Origin: Corynebacterium argentoratense DSM 44202
GTDB taxonomy: Bacteria > Actinomycetota > Actinomycetes > Mycobacteriales > Mycobacteriaceae
Length of the DNA: 64,000 nt
Assembly (NCBI RefSeq): GCF_000590555.1
Contig: NC_022198.1
Coordinates: 248,001 to 312,000, forward strand
Reading direction: 5' to 3'
In this document: piece by piece, positions 46,737 through 56,481 of the stretch
Position numbering within the stretch: position 1 is the first letter of the stretch
Layout: every line of letters starts with the position of its first letter
The notes under the pieces: generated by a model
Database searches by the model: none
Told to the model about the DNA's origin: nothing
What the model saw: only the letters and a program-made list of their open reading frames with translations
Made by a program: the position numbers and the translations under genes

Positions 46737-47630
46737 ATGAACACCCTGACGCAAGCAAAACTCGAGCCCGTCGACACCACCCGTGTCACCACCGGCGGCA
46801 ACATGGTGCGCTTGCGCCTCGACATCGCCTACGACGGCACAGACTTCCACGGCTGGGCGAAACAACCACCCCTGCGTACCGTCGAAGGAACCCTCGAAGA
46901 CACCTTGGGCCTCATCAGCCGCACCCCAGTCACACTCACTGTTGCAGGCCGCACCGACGCAGGCGTCCACGCCACCGGCCAAGTAGCCCACGTCGATGTA
47001 CCCGGACACATCCTGGAGCACCGCAGCATCGACGGTGACCCCCGCCGCCTCGTCCGCCGCCTCGCGAAACTACTACCCGAAGACGTCCGCGTCCACGACG
47101 TCACCTACGCGCCCCCAGGGTTCGACGCGCGCTTCTCCGCCCTGCGCCGCCACTACCGCTACCGCATCACCACCAATCCCCGCGGCGCACTGCCCACCCG
47201 GGCACGCGACACCGCCACATTCAACAAACCAGTTGACGTCGACGCCATGAACGCGGCCGCCCACCACCTCATCGGCCTGCACGACTTCGCCGCCTTCTGC
47301 CGCGCGAAACCGAACGCAACAACCATTCGTGACCTGCAGACCTTCCGCTTTCGCGACGTTTCCACCCCAGAAGAGCCACAACTGTACGAGGCCGAAGTCT
47401 CCGCGGACGCCTTCTGCTGGAACATGGTTCGTTCCCTCGTAGGGTTCTGCCTGGCTGTTGGCTCGGGTGCGCGCAGCCCAGAATTCGCGCATGAATTACT
47501 CGCCGAAACCACCCGAAGCAGCGCCATTCCGGTCGCCGCTGCCAAGGGCTTGAGGCTCACCGGGGTTGATTACCCGCCGTCTTCAGAGCTCGCTTCCCGC
47601 GCCGAACAGACCCGTAACCGCCGTGACTAG
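46737..47630 (+). CDS. truA: tRNA pseudouridine(38-40) synthase
   Basis: 297 residues. Catalytic Asp lies in [37 protein letters not shown] is the N-terminal signature. Makes pseudouridine at positions 38-40 of tRNA anticodon stems. ATG 46737 is chosen from the -10 spacing; ATG 46803 would give a shorter, still conserved protein and cannot be excluded. Position after rplQ is conserved in actinobacteria. Confidence 0.95.
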   Translation: MNTLTQAKLEPVDTTRVTTGGNMVRLRLDIAYDGTDFHGWAKQPPLRTVEGTLEDTLGLISRTPVTLTVAGRTDAGVHATGQVAHVDVPGHILEHRSIDGDPRRLVRRLAKLLPEDVRVHDVTYAPPGFDARFSALRRHYRYRITTNPRGALPTRARDTATFNKPVDVDAMNAAAHHLIGLHDFAAFCRAKPNATTIRDLQTFRFRDVSTPEEPQLYEAEVSADAFCWNMVRSLVGFCLAVGSGARSPEFAHELLAETTRSSAIPVAAAKGLRLTGVDYPPSSELASRAEQTRNRRD

Positions 47631-47708
47631 CGCGCCGCCCGGCGGGTGGAGGTAGCCGGGGCTATACTTTCTGCGTCGATTGTCGTCTCCACCGTTGGGT
47701 AACTACGC

Positions 47709-50033
47709 ATGTCTTTGCTTTGGGCTGTCCTTATCGCAACCGCGGCGTTTATGCTGCCTGGGCTTGTGCTCAGCTGGTTGTCGGGCTTAAAGCTGCCAGC
47801 TGCGACCGCGGCGTCTGTACCCGTCACCTTCGGCGTGTATGGGCTGGCAGCGTGGCTGTATGGAGTGATGAATATCCGTTATGACGTCGCGAGTGTTGCG
47901 GTGTTCTTTGCTGTTTCTGTTCTCGTGGCGGGGCTGTGGCGTTGGGCGGTGGATCCTAAGAAGCTCCGCAGTCTTCGTGCGGGTGAACTCGAGTGGAAGC
48001 AGCAGTGGAAGCTTAAGCTGAGGGCCACGTGGGAGGACACTTTTTGGGTCTTGCCGGCGGTGGGAACACTAGCCGGGGCAGGGCTGCTTGGGTGGCGTTC
48101 GCTGTGGCTGCTGGACCAGCGCGGGGTGGAGTCCATTTTCCAGGGCTGGGATGTGCATTGGCATGCCAGCGTGCTGCGTTTCATCTCCAACACTGGGGTG
48201 GCTGCGCCTCAGCGCATGGGGGAGTTGCAAAATGTTGAAACCCACGGGATGGCCTACTACCCGACGGGGTGGCATGCGGGGGCGTGGATTGCTGGCGACC
48301 TAGCGCACTTGAGCCCTATCGCTGCGACCAACGTGGCGGGTATTTTGATTCCGGCGTTGGCCCTGCCGATGAGCATGGCGGTGCTGGCGTGGCGGATCAT
48401 GGCCAGCCGGGGTCTCACAGCTCAGATTGCGGCCGGATTCGCCCCGATTATTGTCGTGGCCATTCCGGCAATGTACTGGGTGGGGATCTTCATCGGTGCG
48501 TGGCCGTATCTGGCGGCGTTGTGCATGGTGGGCTCCACGCTGTGGTTGATCACCTCCTGTGCTGCAGCTCCTCGCAGGATCCTCGCCGCGGCTGTGGCTT
48601 TTGCCGGTTGTTTCCAAACCCATCCCGCTGCCGTCACCGTCGTTGTTGTGGGCGTTGCCCTGTGGTGGCTGTTATGGGCGCTGCCCGCACCACAGACCCA
48701 GCTGTCCACTGAAGGCCGCGCCCCCTGGCTACTGCGTCGACTGGCCGACGTTGGGGCTTTAGCCGCGGCAGGTGCTTTGGGCACGGTGTTGGTGTTGCCT
48801 CAGATCATCGCGGGAAACACCCAGACCGAAGAAGTGCAGGCTTTTAACAACTACGAGGCGATCACCCGCCAAGAGGCGTGGGAGATGGTGCTGACCCTAC
48901 AAACCCGCCACGCGGGTGATTTTGGGGTCAATGAGCCTTTGCTGTGGGCTGCGGCAGCGGGCGGCGTCATTACCCTTTTGTGGCGCCGTAATGTGTGGGC
49001 TCCGCTGATGTATGTGCTGATGGTCGGCGCGACCGTGAACTCGCTCGTTCCTTTCGAAGGCACCATCCACAATATTTTGTGGGCGTATGGGTCGATGCAC
49101 TACAACGTCAACAGTCGCTTGGTGATGCCTGTGGCGATGTTGACCGCGGCGTCGGCAGCGATTGCGATCGCCTCCGTGGGTCGCTTGATCGTGTGGGTTC
49201 TGCTCCGTCGTTGGCAGCGGGTGTGCGCGATTGTTTCGGTGCTCGCCGCACTCGGTGGTGGCGCTGTGCTCGCCAACAAGGCCTACGCCGACACGGTGGA
49301 TGCGAGCGTGTTCGGTATCGTCGCCGCCCGCGATAACCGCTTGACCAGCGAAGCCGACCTGCATGCTTTCGACTGGCTGGCCAAGCAGCCCAAGGCATTC
49401 GAGGGGCGCATCCTGATCAACCCGGCCGAGGGCAGCGGCTGGATGTACGCCTACAACAACCTGCCCGCGCTGTTCCGTCACTATGTGTGGCCGGATGCCA
49501 AACCTGGCAGCGATACTCTGGCTGCCTACTGGGCGACGGACAAACTGGGCCGCGGGAACTTCGACGACCCGGACGAGGCCAACGCGGTAGACATTGCGGT
49601 CGACAATCTGGACATCAACTACATCATGGTGTCGCCACCGTCGTTCTGGTGGTTCCAATTCCCGATGGAATCCTTGGAGTATGGCCTGTGGACCACCCCA
49701 GGCACGACCTTGGTTTACCACGACGGTGACGTGCGTATCTTCGCGGTCAACAAGCACTTCACCGACGCGCAGATTAATGCGATGCGCGATAGTGGTGATT
49801 CGCCAACCCCCTTGCCGCACCACCCGACGATGGGGGAACTTGGGATCGCGAAGGACCCGGCGGATGCAAACAAGCCCTACTACCACCGTTGGAAGACCAA
49901 CAATAACCCCGTGAAGGAGTACCCTTACGACTGGTCGGATATGTATTCCGCCCGCCAGTTCGAGGCAACGAATGCTGCGATCGAGGCAAACCAGCAGGCT
50001 GTGTTGGATGCGTTGAAGGAGCGCGAACAGTAG
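47709..50033 (+). CDS. Large integral membrane protein next to truA (Rv3454-like position)
   Basis: 774 residues. About 12 hydrophobic segments fill residues 1-520 (e.g. LLWAVLIATAAFMLPGLVLS, ASVPVTFGVYGLAAWLYGV), followed by a ~240-residue soluble C-terminal part with DWLAKQPKAFEGRILINPAE and FPMESLEYGLWTTPGTTLVY. The architecture resembles lipid-linked glycosyltransferases of the cell envelope (many helices plus an extracytoplasmic tail), but I see no certain catalytic motif. A membrane protein in the same place is conserved next to truA in mycobacteria. Preceded by TATACT at 47663; about 35 nt of leader. Confidence 0.8.
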   Translation: MSLLWAVLIATAAFMLPGLVLSWLSGLKLPAATAASVPVTFGVYGLAAWLYGVMNIRYDVASVAVFFAVSVLVAGLWRWAVDPKKLRSLRAGELEWKQQWKLKLRATWEDTFWVLPAVGTLAGAGLLGWRSLWLLDQRGVESIFQGWDVHWHASVLRFISNTGVAAPQRMGELQNVETHGMAYYPTGWHAGAWIAGDLAHLSPIAATNVAGILIPALALPMSMAVLAWRIMASRGLTAQIAAGFAPIIVVAIPAMYWVGIFIGAWPYLAALCMVGSTLWLITSCAAAPRRILAAAVAFAGCFQTHPAAVTVVVVGVALWWLLWALPAPQTQLSTEGRAPWLLRRLADVGALAAAGALGTVLVLPQIIAGNTQTEEVQAFNNYEAITRQEAWEMVLTLQTRHAGDFGVNEPLLWAAAAGGVITLLWRRNVWAPLMYVLMVGATVNSLVPFEGTIHNILWAYGSMHYNVNSRLVMPVAMLTAASAAIAIASVGRLIVWVLLRRWQRVCAIVSVLAALGGGAVLANKAYADTVDASVFGIVAARDNRLTSEADLHAFDWLAKQPKAFEGRILINPAEGSGWMYAYNNLPALFRHYVWPDAKPGSDTLAAYWATDKLGRGNFDDPDEANAVDIAVDNLDINYIMVSPPSFWWFQFPMESLEYGLWTTPGTTLVYHDGDVRIFAVNKHFTDAQINAMRDSGDSPTPLPHHPTMGELGIAKDPADANKPYYHRWKTNNNPVKEYPYDWSDMYSARQFEATNAAIEANQQAVLDALKEREQ

Positions 50034-50091
50034 AAAGTTTTGCTACCCTGTGGGCGTAGCACTTGTTCTTTTTGGGGGATTCGGGGGTCCT

Positions 50092-51315
50092 ATGGTTCGT
50101 TCGACCACTAAAGCCCAGGTTAGTGGGCATAAGTTTATGCAGCGCAGGGCGGAGCACGGCCTTGTGTTGGGGGACATCCGCATGATTGATGATCCTTTGG
50201 CGCGGCGCCGCAAGGCGGTCATTGGTGGCAGCGTGGTGTGCGCTGTGGTGGGGTTGGGGGCTGTGGCGTTGGCGTTCTTCCGGCCTCAGCATGACCCAGG
50301 TGATGCGATGGTGTTTGCCCATGGCGGCACGACGTATGTGCGGGTGGAGTCGGTGGTGCATCCGGTGGTGAATCTGACGAGTGCGCAGTTAATTGCGGGC
50401 GAGCCGGTGGAGCCTGCTCGCGCCAGTGCGCAGTATATTTCTGCTGCGTCGAAGGGCGCGCCGGTGGGGATTGCGGATGCCCCTCAGCGTATTTTTCCGG
50501 GTGATGACGCCGCGGGGCTTGCGTGGAGCGCGTGCGTGTCGCCGGATGGCACGATGGGTGTTGAATATGGGGTCGCGCCGCAGCGTATGGCGGAGGGGTG
50601 GGCGTTGTTGGGTGTGGTGCCCGATGGGACTCAGTATGTAATTGATGCCGATGGCAGGGTGGAGTTGCCTGCGCCGGATAGTACCGAGGGGCGTGCGCTT
50701 CGGCGCGTGTTGGATACGCGGGGTGCGACGCTTGCGCGGCTCAGCCCGGAGTTTGTTGCGACGATTCCCGAGAAGCCTCCGGTGGTGTTGCCGCCGGGTC
50801 CGTGGGAGATTATTGAAGAGCAGGGGAGTTTTTGGCTGGATAATCCCAGTGGTGTGCAGGCGCTAACTCAGACTCAGGTGGATGTGCTGGTGCTGTTGGG
50901 TGCGAAGGTTCGTCAGGGCCGTGCTCCGGATAGTGTGCGGATTGCGGATGCGGAGGACCGTTTGGTTCTCCCGTCGCAGCGGTATCAGTGGGTGGATCCG
51001 GATACGACGGAGGTGTGTGCGACAGAGGGCTCTTTTGTGTCGGTGCGTTCGGATCCTCAGCCTGCTGCGGCGGCAGTGGTGGGCAAGGCCCATGCGGATT
51101 CGTTTAGGGCTCAGATTGCGGGTGCCGTGGCCGTGTGGACGGAGGCAGGGTTGTATGCGGTGACGGAGTCTGGGCGGGTGCATCTGATCGAGCCGGAGGC
51201 CGCGGAGGCGTTGGGTGTGGAGGGCGCGCAGGCTCAGGCGCCGTGGCCGGTCCTGAGTTTGTTGCCTAGGGGCTCGACGCTCAGTCGCCAGGCGGCGTTA
51301 GAGTTCGCGTCGTAG
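50092..51315 (+). CDS. eccB: Type VII secretion protein EccB, orphan
   Basis: 407 residues. The N-terminal cytosolic signature KAQVSGHKFMQRRAEHGLVL ... RMIDDPLARRRKAV is the EccB hallmark; one membrane helix follows (~44-63), then an extracytoplasmic domain (~65-407) with GVVPDGTQYVID. EccB is an ATP-binding core subunit of the ESX membrane complex. In ESX-4 loci it is followed by mycP, eccD, eccC and esx genes; here the next gene is an unrelated acyl-CoA ligase whose 3' end overlaps eccB by 18 bp. ATG 50092 is preferred to GTG 50050 for the family start. Confidence 0.9.
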   Translation: MVRSTTKAQVSGHKFMQRRAEHGLVLGDIRMIDDPLARRRKAVIGGSVVCAVVGLGAVALAFFRPQHDPGDAMVFAHGGTTYVRVESVVHPVVNLTSAQLIAGEPVEPARASAQYISAASKGAPVGIADAPQRIFPGDDAAGLAWSACVSPDGTMGVEYGVAPQRMAEGWALLGVVPDGTQYVIDADGRVELPAPDSTEGRALRRVLDTRGATLARLSPEFVATIPEKPPVVLPPGPWEIIEEQGSFWLDNPSGVQALTQTQVDVLVLLGAKVRQGRAPDSVRIADAEDRLVLPSQRYQWVDPDTTEVCATEGSFVSVRSDPQPAAAAVVGKAHADSFRAQIAGAVAVWTEAGLYAVTESGRVHLIEPEAAEALGVEGAQAQAPWPVLSLLPRGSTLSRQAALEFAS

Positions 51316-52749
51316 GGTTTTGCCGGCGGCGCTGCGGGGGATGGCATCGACGATGCGTAGGGCGCGGGGTAGTTCGTAGCGTCCCAGGTGGGGTTCTAGT
51401 GCCCGCTGGAGTTGCTCCAGTGTGAGGTTCGCTGGCTTGGGGCTGACGAGGGCTGCTGCCGGGATTTCCTCTCCGCTTGATGACGTCGCGGGGTAGACGG
51501 CGCAGTCATCACACAGGCCTGCGGCGGTGATGGCTTGCTCGACTCGGTAGGGGTTTATGGAAAAGCCGTTGTATTTAATGAGTTCTTTGACGCGGCCGTG
51601 GATATAGACTTCGCCGCGCTCGCCAATGGAGGCGAGGTCGCCGGTGCGCAGCCAGTCGCCGGTGTCGGCTTCGCCTTCGTAACCGAGCATGATTTGGGGC
51701 CCTTGGACCCAGAGTTCACCGGTCTGCCCGTTGGGCAGTGGGGTGCCGTCTTGGGGGGCGCGGATGCTGTGCGTGGTGTGTGGCAGGGGATGGCCGATCG
51801 AGGCGAGGGGGTCGTCGTGGCGGCAGAGGTGCGTGACGGGGGAGGCTTCGGTGAGGCCATAGCCTTGGTAGATCTTTGCACCGGTGTTGGTTTCGGCTTG
51901 TTTTGCGATAGTGGGGTCGAGGGGTGCTGCGCCGGAGATCATCACCGTGAGGGAGGAAAAGTCGGCTTTCGCGGTGGCCAGCAGTCGGGCTAGGGGCGGA
52001 GCGATGAAGGACACGGCTGGGCGGAAGCGTGCGTGGTCGTCCAGGAATTCCTTGGGGGTAAAAGGCTTGGTGACCACGCGGCATTTCATGGCAAGAGGCA
52101 CGTTGAGCAGCACTGTCAGTCCATAAATGTGCGACAGCGGCAGGACGGAGAGCACGGTGGTGCCTGGCTGCCAGGGGGCGACAGCTACGAATTGCGCAAC
52201 GTTGGCGGCGAGGCTGGCGTGGCTGAGCCGCACCGGCTTTGGCAGGGAGGTCGTGCCGGAGGAAAAAGGCAGGGCGGCAACATCCGTTCCGCTGCGCCGG
52301 GCAGGGGTCTCAAGACACCGCGGGTGTTGGCGCAGGCGCGCCAGTTCTTCTTCATTGAGGGCGAGCGCTGCCCCGGAGCGTGCGTAGAAGTAGCTGGTGT
52401 CGGGCACTTGCGGCACGGGCATGGCGATGCATCCGGCGGCGAGCACAGCGTGGAAGGCGATCGCGAACCCACATCCGTTGAGCAACTCGATGCCGACCAC
52501 TGTGCCCCCCAAGCTGTTATGACTGCCCGTGGGTTCTGCTTGGCCGTGCATCTGGTCGAGCCGATCGATGATGCCCGCGGCGACGGTGAGGACTTCATCG
52601 TGGAATTGTCCGTAGGTGAGTTGCTCATGGGCGTCGACGAGTGCTGGTGTGTTCCACCACTTCTCGCGCCCTTCCTCAGGGAAGAGGACATCCCACAGGC
52701 GTGCAGCCAGGGGTGTTTCTGCCGCGCTGGTTGTGCGCGTCCGTGTCAC
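51298..52749 (-). CDS. AMP-dependent acyl-CoA synthetase/ligase
   Basis: 483 residues, ANL superfamily. P-loop LPFSSGTTSLPKPVRLSH, YQGYGLTEASPVTHL (A5), RTGDLASIGERGEVYIHGRV (A7/A8) and the C-terminal catalytic Lys in RSAAGKTLRREL. Activates a carboxylic acid to acyl-AMP and then the CoA thioester; the 4-coumarate-CoA-ligase-like pocket suggests an aromatic or medium-chain acid. Its start overlaps the dinG stop by 4 bp, so it is downstream in the dinG transcript. It converges on eccB with an 18-bp overlap. Confidence 0.88.
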   Translation of the reverse strand: MTRTRTTSAAETPLAARLWDVLFPEEGREKWWNTPALVDAHEQLTYGQFHDEVLTVAAGIIDRLDQMHGQAEPTGSHNSLGGTVVGIELLNGCGFAIAFHAVLAAGCIAMPVPQVPDTSYFYARSGAALALNEEELARLRQHPRCLETPARRSGTDVAALPFSSGTTSLPKPVRLSHASLAANVAQFVAVAPWQPGTTVLSVLPLSHIYGLTVLLNVPLAMKCRVVTKPFTPKEFLDDHARFRPAVSFIAPPLARLLATAKADFSSLTVMISGAAPLDPTIAKQAETNTGAKIYQGYGLTEASPVTHLCRHDDPLASIGHPLPHTTHSIRAPQDGTPLPNGQTGELWVQGPQIMLGYEGEADTGDWLRTGDLASIGERGEVYIHGRVKELIKYNGFSINPYRVEQAITAAGLCDDCAVYPATSSSGEEIPAAALVSPKPANLTLEQLQRALEPHLGRYELPRALRIVDAIPRSAAGKTLRREL

Positions 52750-54710
52750 TGCGCCACCAACCGTTTCAACGCTTGGGTGACAACGTCGGGGTCATGCGTG
52801 GGCCAAAAGCTTGGCATAGAGGAGCGGATGAACGAGCCGTAGCGTTTTTCTATTAGCCGCTTGTCTAGCACAGCGACGACGCCGCGGTCGTCGACGGAAC
52901 GCAGGAGGCGCCCGGCACCTTGCGCCATGAACAGGGAGGCGTGGGTCGCTGCGACTTCCATGAATCCGTTGCGGCCCGCGGCGTCAGCAGCCTCTTTTCT
53001 GGCTTGCAGCAGTGGGTCGTCCGGTCGGGGGAAAGGAATTTTATCGATGATGACGAGCGAGCAGGAACGCCCCGGCACGTCGACGCCCTGCCACAGGGTG
53101 AGCGTGCCAAACAAACACGTGTTTTCGCTATCGGCAAAGCGCTTGACCAGCGCGGGGATGGTGTCGTCACCCTGGCAGAGGATGTCGAAAGGCAGGCGTT
53201 TGCGCATCTCGGCGGCGGCCTGCTCTGCTGCACGGCGGGATGCGAACAACCCCAACGTGCGCCCGCCGGCCGCCATGATCAACCCCGCTATCTCGTCCAA
53301 CGTTGCCGGCGCAAGACCGTCGCGCCCCGGTTCTGGAATATGGCGGGGCGTGTACAAAATGCCCGCTTTGCGCGGGTCGAAGGGGGTGCCGGCATCCAAC
53401 CCATCCCACGTGCCCTTCGGCAAACCCCACGCCGCAGCCAACGCGTTGAAATTGCCGCCAACGCTCAACGTGGCACTGGTCAACACAACCGTGTTGGAAC
53501 TAAAAAGACGATCGCTGAGCAACCCCGCCACCGACAGCGGCGCAACCTTGAGGGTCTTGTTGTTCAGCCACAACACGTCACGCGTCTTATCCGGTGGCGC
53601 CTCCAGCGTGTCGAACATCCGCACGATGCCTTCGTGCAGTTCCAAAAGATGGTTGGCCAGGTTTTGACGCTCAGCTGCCCGCTCTGGATCGTTGTCTGAT
53701 TCATCCGGGGCAGCACCACTGCGGATCTTGTCACGCAACCGCATTACAGTGTCGCGCACCCCCACCAGCGTGTCCTGGACGTGATCAGTAAGTTCCAACA
53801 AACGCCCCTGCTGCTCAAGCTGCAGCATGTCGGCAAGCTCATCCGCCAGACCCTTGAGATCATCAGCAGCCTTAGCAGCCGGGTCGAGCTTCGCCGCACG
53901 ATTGGCGGCCAACACCAACGCCTGCGCCGACAACTCCGTTGTGGCCACAGCAGTGATGCGAGCGTCGAGCTCGTGTGCCTCATCGACAATCACGACGTCA
54001 TGCTCCGGCAAAATATTCGCATCGGCCAACGCATCAATAGCGAGCATCGCATGGTTGGTGACGACCACATCAACATCCGACGCCTCTGCGCGGGCTTTCT
54101 CCGCGAAACAGTCCGCACCAAAAGGGCAACGCGAGGCACCAATGCACTCCTTAGCGGTCACAGACACCGCCCGCCACACAGTATCCGGCACACCGGGGGC
54201 GAGGTCATCACGGTCACCAGTGTCTGAATCCTGGGCAAAATCACGCACCCGCTGCATATGCGCCCCCAACTCCGTCAACTCCACAGGGGAACCAGAATCC
54301 AGGCTGGGTTGCGCGGCGTCATCAGCCTCCGCCTGCCCCACCCGCTGCAGACACACATAATTACTTCGGCCCTTAACAATCGCAAACGACGGCGTGCGAT
54401 CAACCACCCCATCAAGAGCCACCACCAAACGCGGCAAATCCCTGCCCACCAGCTGGTTCTGCAACGCAATCGTCGCAGTCGACACCACCACCGTGGAATC
54501 CGTACGCTGCGCATGCTCAATAGCCGGCACCAAATAAGCCATCGACTTACCGGTACCAGTACCCGCCTGCACAGCCAGATGCCGGTGGGTCGCCAACGCG
54601 CGCGCAACCGCGTTGGTCATTCGTACCTGCCCCTCGCGCCGTGCACCGCCGATGTGCTCAACGACGTGGGACAGCATCGCCTCGGGCGAATTGTAGGTGC
54701 GGGTAGACAC
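52746..54710 (-). CDS. dinG: DinG/XPD-family ATP-dependent DNA helicase
   Basis: 654 residues. Walker A QAGTGTGKSMAYLVPA, DEAH box VIVDEAHELDARI, and motif VI region HASLFMAQGAGRLLRS. Four Cys (YVCLQR; CIGASRCPFGADCFAEK) are spaced as in the XPD/DinG 4Fe-4S cluster domain. Unwinds DNA and R-loops 5' to 3'. Lies beside pncB as in M. tuberculosis (Rv1329c-Rv1330c). Confidence 0.92.
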   Translation of the reverse strand: MSTRTYNSPEAMLSHVVEHIGGARREGQVRMTNAVARALATHRHLAVQAGTGTGKSMAYLVPAIEHAQRTDSTVVVSTATIALQNQLVGRDLPRLVVALDGVVDRTPSFAIVKGRSNYVCLQRVGQAEADDAAQPSLDSGSPVELTELGAHMQRVRDFAQDSDTGDRDDLAPGVPDTVWRAVSVTAKECIGASRCPFGADCFAEKARAEASDVDVVVTNHAMLAIDALADANILPEHDVVIVDEAHELDARITAVATTELSAQALVLAANRAAKLDPAAKAADDLKGLADELADMLQLEQQGRLLELTDHVQDTLVGVRDTVMRLRDKIRSGAAPDESDNDPERAAERQNLANHLLELHEGIVRMFDTLEAPPDKTRDVLWLNNKTLKVAPLSVAGLLSDRLFSSNTVVLTSATLSVGGNFNALAAAWGLPKGTWDGLDAGTPFDPRKAGILYTPRHIPEPGRDGLAPATLDEIAGLIMAAGGRTLGLFASRRAAEQAAAEMRKRLPFDILCQGDDTIPALVKRFADSENTCLFGTLTLWQGVDVPGRSCSLVIIDKIPFPRPDDPLLQARKEAADAAGRNGFMEVAATHASLFMAQGAGRLLRSVDDRGVVAVLDKRLIEKRYGSFIRSSMPSFWPTHDPDVVTQALKRLVAQ

Positions 54711-54716
54711 AACCCT

Positions 54717-56033
54717 TTAGAAACCTAGGAAACGAGTCGACAGGGCGGGCTCGTCACGCGACAACGCCAACCCTTCCCACGGAAGAGAAACCAGCTGAGC
54801 AGCCAAATGCTCACGTGATTGCTCGAGAGTCGGCAAACCCTCCACCCGGCGGCCATCACGCATCAACGGACGGGTCAGTTCGCGAGCGGTCACGCTCGGG
54901 CTGCCTGCAGGAGGCTCCACGGCGTCAAAAGGCACAACAACCTCTTCCACCGCAGTACCGGTGCGACGGTGCATACGGAAACCACGCTTGACGCCACCCA
55001 GAGACTTCTTATTGCGGCTGCGCTTGGCCACAGGATTGCCTTCAACCTCCACAATCTTGTACACCATGCCGGCAGTCGGCACACCCGAACCATTGACCAC
55101 CGACGTACCCACACCAAACACATCGATCGGGTCCCCACGCAAACCAGCGATCGTGAACTCATCCAAATCAGAAGAGACAACAATCTTGGTATTGGTATTG
55201 CCCAGGTCGTCCAGTTGCTGGCGCACCTGTCGGGTCAACACACCCAGATCGCCCGAGTCGATACGGACACCGCCAAGCTCCGGGCCAGCAACCTTCACTG
55301 CTGTTTCCACACCCTTGGCAATGTCGTAGGTGTCCACCAACAACACAGTGCCCTTACCCAGCGACTCGACCTGAGAGCGGAACGCGGCCTCCTCATTGGG
55401 GCTGCCATCGGGATTGACATGCAACAACGTCCACGCGTGTGCAGCGGTGCCAGAAGCCGGAATGCCGTAACGGTGCGCCGCCTCCAAGTTTGACGTCGCG
55501 TCAAACCCCGCCAAATAAGCTGCGCGGGAGGAAGACACGGCAGCGTACTCGTGGGTGCGGCGAGAACCCATCTCAATGATCGGACGCCCATCAGCAGCCG
55601 TCACCATACGCGCCGCAGCCGAGGCCACCGCAGAATCGGAGTTCATGATCGACAAGATCACAGTCTCCAAAATCACGCACTCGGCAAAAGTGCCACGGAT
55701 CGTCAAAATCGGGGAATAGGGGAAGTACAGCTCGCCCTCGGCATAGCCGTCCACCTGACCAGAGAAACGGTAATTGCGCAGATAATCCAACGTGACGTCA
55801 TCAAGAAAATCGAGGCTGGCCAGCTGCTCCTCGGTAAAGACAAAGTCCTCAATAGCGCGGACAACGCGGGCTGTACCAGCAACAACCCCGTATCGGCGCT
55901 CGCCATTAAGGCGGCGGGCGAATACCTCAAAGGCGCACTGGCGATGGGCACTGCCATCGGCAAGCGACGCCTGAAGCATCGTCAACTCGTACTTGTCAGT
56001 CAACAGGGCACTTGAACGCTGAGTGGAAGTCAC
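54717..56033 (-). CDS. pncB: Nicotinate phosphoribosyltransferase
   Basis: 438 residues. LLTDKYELTMLQASLADGSA opens the family; FPYSPILTIRGTFAECVILE, EMGSRRTHEYAAVSSSRAAY and VRIDSGDLGVLTRQVRQQLD line the active site. Converts nicotinate and PRPP to NaMN in NAD salvage. GTG 56033 (MTSTQRSSA) is chosen because the -10 box TAGAAT (minus strand 56046-56041) ends 7 nt before it, giving a leaderless mRNA. The longer frame to 56279 overlaps clpS and is rejected. dinG follows 7 bp downstream, probably in one transcript. Confidence 0.95.
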   Translation of the reverse strand: MTSTQRSSALLTDKYELTMLQASLADGSAHRQCAFEVFARRLNGERRYGVVAGTARVVRAIEDFVFTEEQLASLDFLDDVTLDYLRNYRFSGQVDGYAEGELYFPYSPILTIRGTFAECVILETVILSIMNSDSAVASAAARMVTAADGRPIIEMGSRRTHEYAAVSSSRAAYLAGFDATSNLEAAHRYGIPASGTAAHAWTLLHVNPDGSPNEEAAFRSQVESLGKGTVLLVDTYDIAKGVETAVKVAGPELGGVRIDSGDLGVLTRQVRQQLDDLGNTNTKIVVSSDLDEFTIAGLRGDPIDVFGVGTSVVNGSGVPTAGMVYKIVEVEGNPVAKRSRNKKSLGGVKRGFRMHRRTGTAVEEVVVPFDAVEPPAGSPSVTARELTRPLMRDGRRVEGLPTLEQSREHLAAQLVSLPWEGLALSRDEPALSTRFLGF

Positions 56034-56066
56034 CCCGATTATTCTACTGTAGATATGATCTAGGGC
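56034..56066. promoter_or_regulatory. 33-bp bidirectional promoter driving two leaderless genes
   Basis: Minus strand: TAGAAT (56046-56041), 7 nt, then the pncB GTG. Plus strand: TATGAT (56054-56059), 7 nt, then the clpS ATG. No ribosome-binding site fits on either side. The two -10 boxes are only 7 bp apart, so RNA polymerase can probably occupy only one direction at a time. Confidence 0.7.
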
Positions 56067-56405
56067 ATGACTTCCGCTACAGAGAAGACCCCCGCGGCCC
56101 CACGCCTGGCCCAAGGCAACGGAGCAAGCCCGACCCCGCTGCTCGAAGAAGTCGTCGAGGTAGCCCCCAGCGAAAACCTCCCCTGGATGTGTATCGTCTG
56201 GGACGACCCCGTCAACCTCATGAGCTACGTGACCTACGTGTTCATTTCCATCCTCGGCTACGACCCCAAGCGAGCGCACGAACTAATGATGCAAGTTCAC
56301 ACCGAAGGCAAAGCCGTCGTCAGCTCCGGAGAACGCGACAAGGTGGAATCGGACGTCAAAAAGCTCCACGCTGCTGGCCTCTGGGCCACTATGCAGCAGG
56401 CCTAA
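56067..56405 (+). CDS. clpS: ATP-dependent Clp protease adaptor ClpS
   Basis: 112 residues with a ~30-residue flexible N-terminal arm, then the ClpS fold: [20 protein letters not shown] (N-degron pocket Asn and Asp), HTEGKAVV and the helix ending GLWATMQ. Delivers N-end-rule substrates to the ClpC ATPase. Complete. Confidence 0.95.
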   Translation: MTSATEKTPAAPRLAQGNGASPTPLLEEVVEVAPSENLPWMCIVWDDPVNLMSYVTYVFISILGYDPKRAHELMMQVHTEGKAVVSSGERDKVESDVKKLHAAGLWATMQQA

Positions 56406-56481
56406 GCGGGGCCTCAACACGTTCACAACACAGTCGCAGCAACACGAAACACACCACAAAAAAGGGAAGAGCGTACACACT

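Noticed and set aside
55200..55210. CCCAGGTCG, the repeat core motif, inside pncB
   Set aside because: It is coding and has no flanking self-complementary arms at the required distance.
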